DNA from: Gongronella butleri
Lineage: Eukaryota; Mucoromycota; Mucoromycetes; Mucorales; Cunninghamellaceae
Direction: 5' to 3'
NCBI GenBank assembly: GCA_025201375.1
Contig: JAIWZP010000019.1
Location: 186,001-250,000, forward strand
DNA: 64,000 nt
Positions within the stretch are counted from its first letter, which is position 1. Each line of letters begins with the position of its first letter. Positions 61,956 to 64,000 of this stretch are shown here, in pieces. The position numbers and the translations under genes were made by a program. The notes below the pieces were generated by a model. The model did not search any database and was not told where the DNA came from. It saw nothing but the letters and a program-made list of their open reading frames with translations.

Positions 61956-63288
61956 TCGTTCCGGCGAGATTCGATCTCTTCCCAAGCCGCGGCATTGGTG
62001 ACCTTGATTGCCTTGATCTTAGTCTGAATGTCCACAATGTCTTGAATGATCTCAGGAAACACGGGGCTTCGATCTGGCAGTAGCTGGGCGTCTTCTTGCA
62101 TTTGCTTGATCTTTTGCGCAATCTGATCGTCGTATTTGCCCATGGCCGTCGTCGTCGTGCGCACCGTCGTGCTGGCCACATTGGCAATTACATATGATCT
62201 TTTCAAGGATGAAGAAAAAAGAAATAAAAAACATTAGTAAGTGAGTTGATGCCCTTTTTTTTCTTCTTCATACAGATGGGCTTCCTGGATGTCTGAGTTC
62301 TCATAGAGCTTCAAGATGCGCTCAAAGGCTTGCCGTTCAAGATCTTGCAATCGCTGTTCCCATTGCGTGCCTTGCTCTTCTAGTTCAAGCGCGTTTTTGA
62401 GGAGAATCTTTTGCTGCTGGCAGATTTCGTCCGCACACTTCCTAAACATGAGCTCGCTGCCTTCTTCGACGGCAAGCGCCGACGCGGACGGTGCAGCACG
62501 TGTTGCCGGTGGTGGAGATGGAGATGGCATTAAGGTCGGCGGCGCGTTTTCCTTGTCTTCCATCGCGTTTTCGCCGAACTGTGGCGCATTTTCCTTGTCA
62601 CTGTTGTTCTCGCGATCTTGGGGAGTCGTGGTGGCGGGCAACGGCGCGCCCATATCCATGGCCAGGCGCTCCAGGCGCTCCAATTCGTGGTCAAGCAGTG
62701 ATTGAACGGATGTAAGGAATTGGTGCGAGTGCTGTTTGGTGAGCAGTTGTTGGATCTCCGTCTCGAAGTTGCGGTGAGCCTGGCGCTCGGTGGGCGTCAT
62801 CGGATCCATCAACATGTCCATTTGCTTGGCCCACAGGCGTTCCATCTTATGGCACAACAGCGTGACAGGGTCCATCAGCTGCTCCGAAATGTCAAATCGC
62901 CGTGAGCTGCCGCCTCCGATGGCCCCGGGCGTGCTTTCTTCGTCGTCCGCTGCGCCTGGACTGATACGCGTTGTCTCGAGAAGCAAGGACGGCGGTGCCG
63001 CGCGCACCGTGTCCAATAACTCGCAATAGCTGCGCACAGTCTCCTGGTGTCCCTGCCATTCGGCGTCTGCGGCTTTCAGCTGGCGCAGCGTGCCCTGCTC
63101 GGCCTCCAGATCTTGCTCAAGTTGTTGGAGAATAAGCTCTGGCGACAAGAAAAAGGTAAGAAAAAGGGCCTGGCTGCTTTTTGTTTTGTTTTTGTAGGCG
63201 GTAGTGTCTTACCTGCTTCCTTGATCTGGGCCGTGAGAGCCTTGTTCTTGCCACTGCTTTCGTTGTAGCGCGAGCGTCGATCGTTCAT
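60827..63288 (-). CDS. coiled-coil protein with two KEN-box-like motifs, function not recognised
   Basis: Ten exons, 63288-63213, 63138-62274, 62198-61955, 61841-61741, 61687-61624, 61558-61513, 61413-61351, 61294-61187, 61121-60998 and 60938-60827, give 600 residues with the frame closing at every junction. Predicted helical and coiled-coil segments: ELILQQLEQDLEAEQGTLRQL, FETEIQQLLTKQHSHQF, ICQQQKILLKNALELEEQ, DDQIAQKIKQMQEDAQLL, and TQQRFLADKMDELDREKEVI near the C-terminus. Between them is a Pro-rich disordered stretch with DKENAP twice (KEN at residues 207-209 and 221-223), the form of APC/C degrons. No membrane helix, signal or catalytic motif. A cell-cycle or microtubule role is a guess. 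I do not recognise the family. Intron 3 begins with about 47 A residues on the coding strand. Confidence 0.75.
61906..61952. repeat. 47-nt uninterrupted T run (A run on the coding strand)
   Basis: The longest homopolymer in the window. On the minus strand it starts within three bases of the intron 3 donor of the coiled-coil gene. Its length may be affected by sequencing error. Confidence 0.85.
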
Positions 63289-64000
63289 AGCATGGAGCGT
63301 GAAAAAAAAAGAGGAAAGAATGGCACGAAAAAAAAAAGCCAGACCGCGCTTCCTCTTTTGATAGCCTTTCCGCCGCGCGCTCCATATTTAAAAAGCCGCC
63401 AGCGCGTTCTAAATTCGTGATATCCAGTGCGTCTAGGGCAACGCTCATCTCGAGCGGCCACCATGGACTCGACTCTTTATCTCCAAATGCACTAAAAATG
63501 ATTTTTTTATATTTCCCGTGATCCATTTTTTTTTCCAAACAGGTTCATTGGGTAGAGTACATCGGCATCTATAATTTCTCTACTTTTCTGAAAGTTACAG
63601 GGCGCCTGGAATCATGGGCTAGCCTTGAAGAAACCGAGGTTTTGCCCATATTGCAATTTACTCGAGTTTCCGCTATATAATAGTCTCAAAATCAGACCAA
63701 CTGAGAAAATACCATTGCCTACTGCAATTTCTCTGTTAGCAGCGGGGCGCTACAAGCACACAATGCCCTGAAAATAATCCATGAACGTGAAAATGACCAT
63801 TTTCTGATGCGGATCCTGTTGCACCTAATGTTTATTGCAAATTTTGATTGCATCAAGTGCACAGGGATCGGGACAAGGTGTGATGCAAATTTCGCAGGCA
63901 GTTTTATGGTGAAAACGGAGTCAAATCACACTTTGTACAAAATCGCTTTCTGAGAATGGCATTTAAGCGGGGGGTTTAAGGAAACCTGCAATTTTTTTCC
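63289..64000. other. non-coding right end
   Basis: Promoter side of the coiled-coil gene, then from about 63540 sequence without A/T homopolymers and without open frames, resembling the decayed texture of 32760-33560. It may be an old repeat; no termini seen before the window ends. Confidence 0.5.

Noticed and set aside
63209..63538. 109-codon minus-strand frame overlapping the start of the coiled-coil gene
   Set aside because: Overlaps exon 1 in another frame and has no domain; the leader is A/T-run sequence.

Overview
This window is a piece of a fungal nuclear genome. The genes are eukaryotic, carry short GT-AG introns, and include the exomer subunit Chs5 (known only from fungi), Bud22, a YANK kinase, a LEM/HeH nuclear-envelope protein and a C-4 methylsterol oxidase. 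The DIRS-type retrotransposon, the Tc1/mariner element and the intron-rich genes fit an early-diverging lineage (Mucoromycota or a neighbouring group) better than a yeast, but I cannot fix the species. Introns and spacers are full of A and T homopolymers, and the hexamer CAATTG is conspicuously frequent.

Layout. 0-10 kb: a gamma-butyrobetaine-type dioxygenase cut by the left edge, a secreted beta-trefoil-like protein, a TALE homeobox regulator and a tryptophan-rich membrane protein, separated by long A/T-rich spacers. 10.7-19.1 kb: a transposon island with a structurally complete 4.3-kb DIRS element, a copy of a dispersed repeat (here called R), a Tc1/mariner element with a broken transposase, and three decayed tandem units. 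19.2-32.4 kb: an intronless MDR oxidoreductase, Erg25, a small C2H2 protein, a DUF4396 protein, a TMEM198-like membrane protein, Got1, a Rab GTPase and a DUF2235 hydrolase. 33.8-47.2 kb: Bud22, Chs5, dCMP deaminase, a short-tailed myosin II and a YANK kinase. 47.3-49.3 kb: a second R copy, an inverted Tc1 remnant and more short palindromes. 49.5-63.3 kb: Pol III subunit RPC11, a Heh/Man1 protein, THO subunit 2, cysteine dioxygenase and an unrecognised coiled-coil protein with two KEN-box-like motifs.

How the genes relate. They are mostly unlinked housekeeping functions: membrane traffic (Got1, Rab, Chs5), RNA and ribosome production (RPC11, THO2, Bud22), the cytoskeleton (myosin II) and small-molecule metabolism (Erg25, CDO, dCMP deaminase). 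Two pairs are divergent with about 170 bp between start codons (CHS5/DCD1 and RPC11/HEH), so each pair probably shares a promoter. BUD22/CHS5 and HEH/THO2 converge.

The most unusual signal is a family of tiny palindromic sequences built on TACTGTA/TACAGTA and ATGATATCAT. By comparing repeat copies inside this window they can be seen as short insertions of about 5-30 bp: in R, in the tandem units at 18 kb, and probably in the Tc1 transposase, where a 5-nt unit coincides with a frameshift.

Exon coordinates were read by eye from splice signals, reading-frame continuity and protein-family conservation; none has been confirmed with transcripts.
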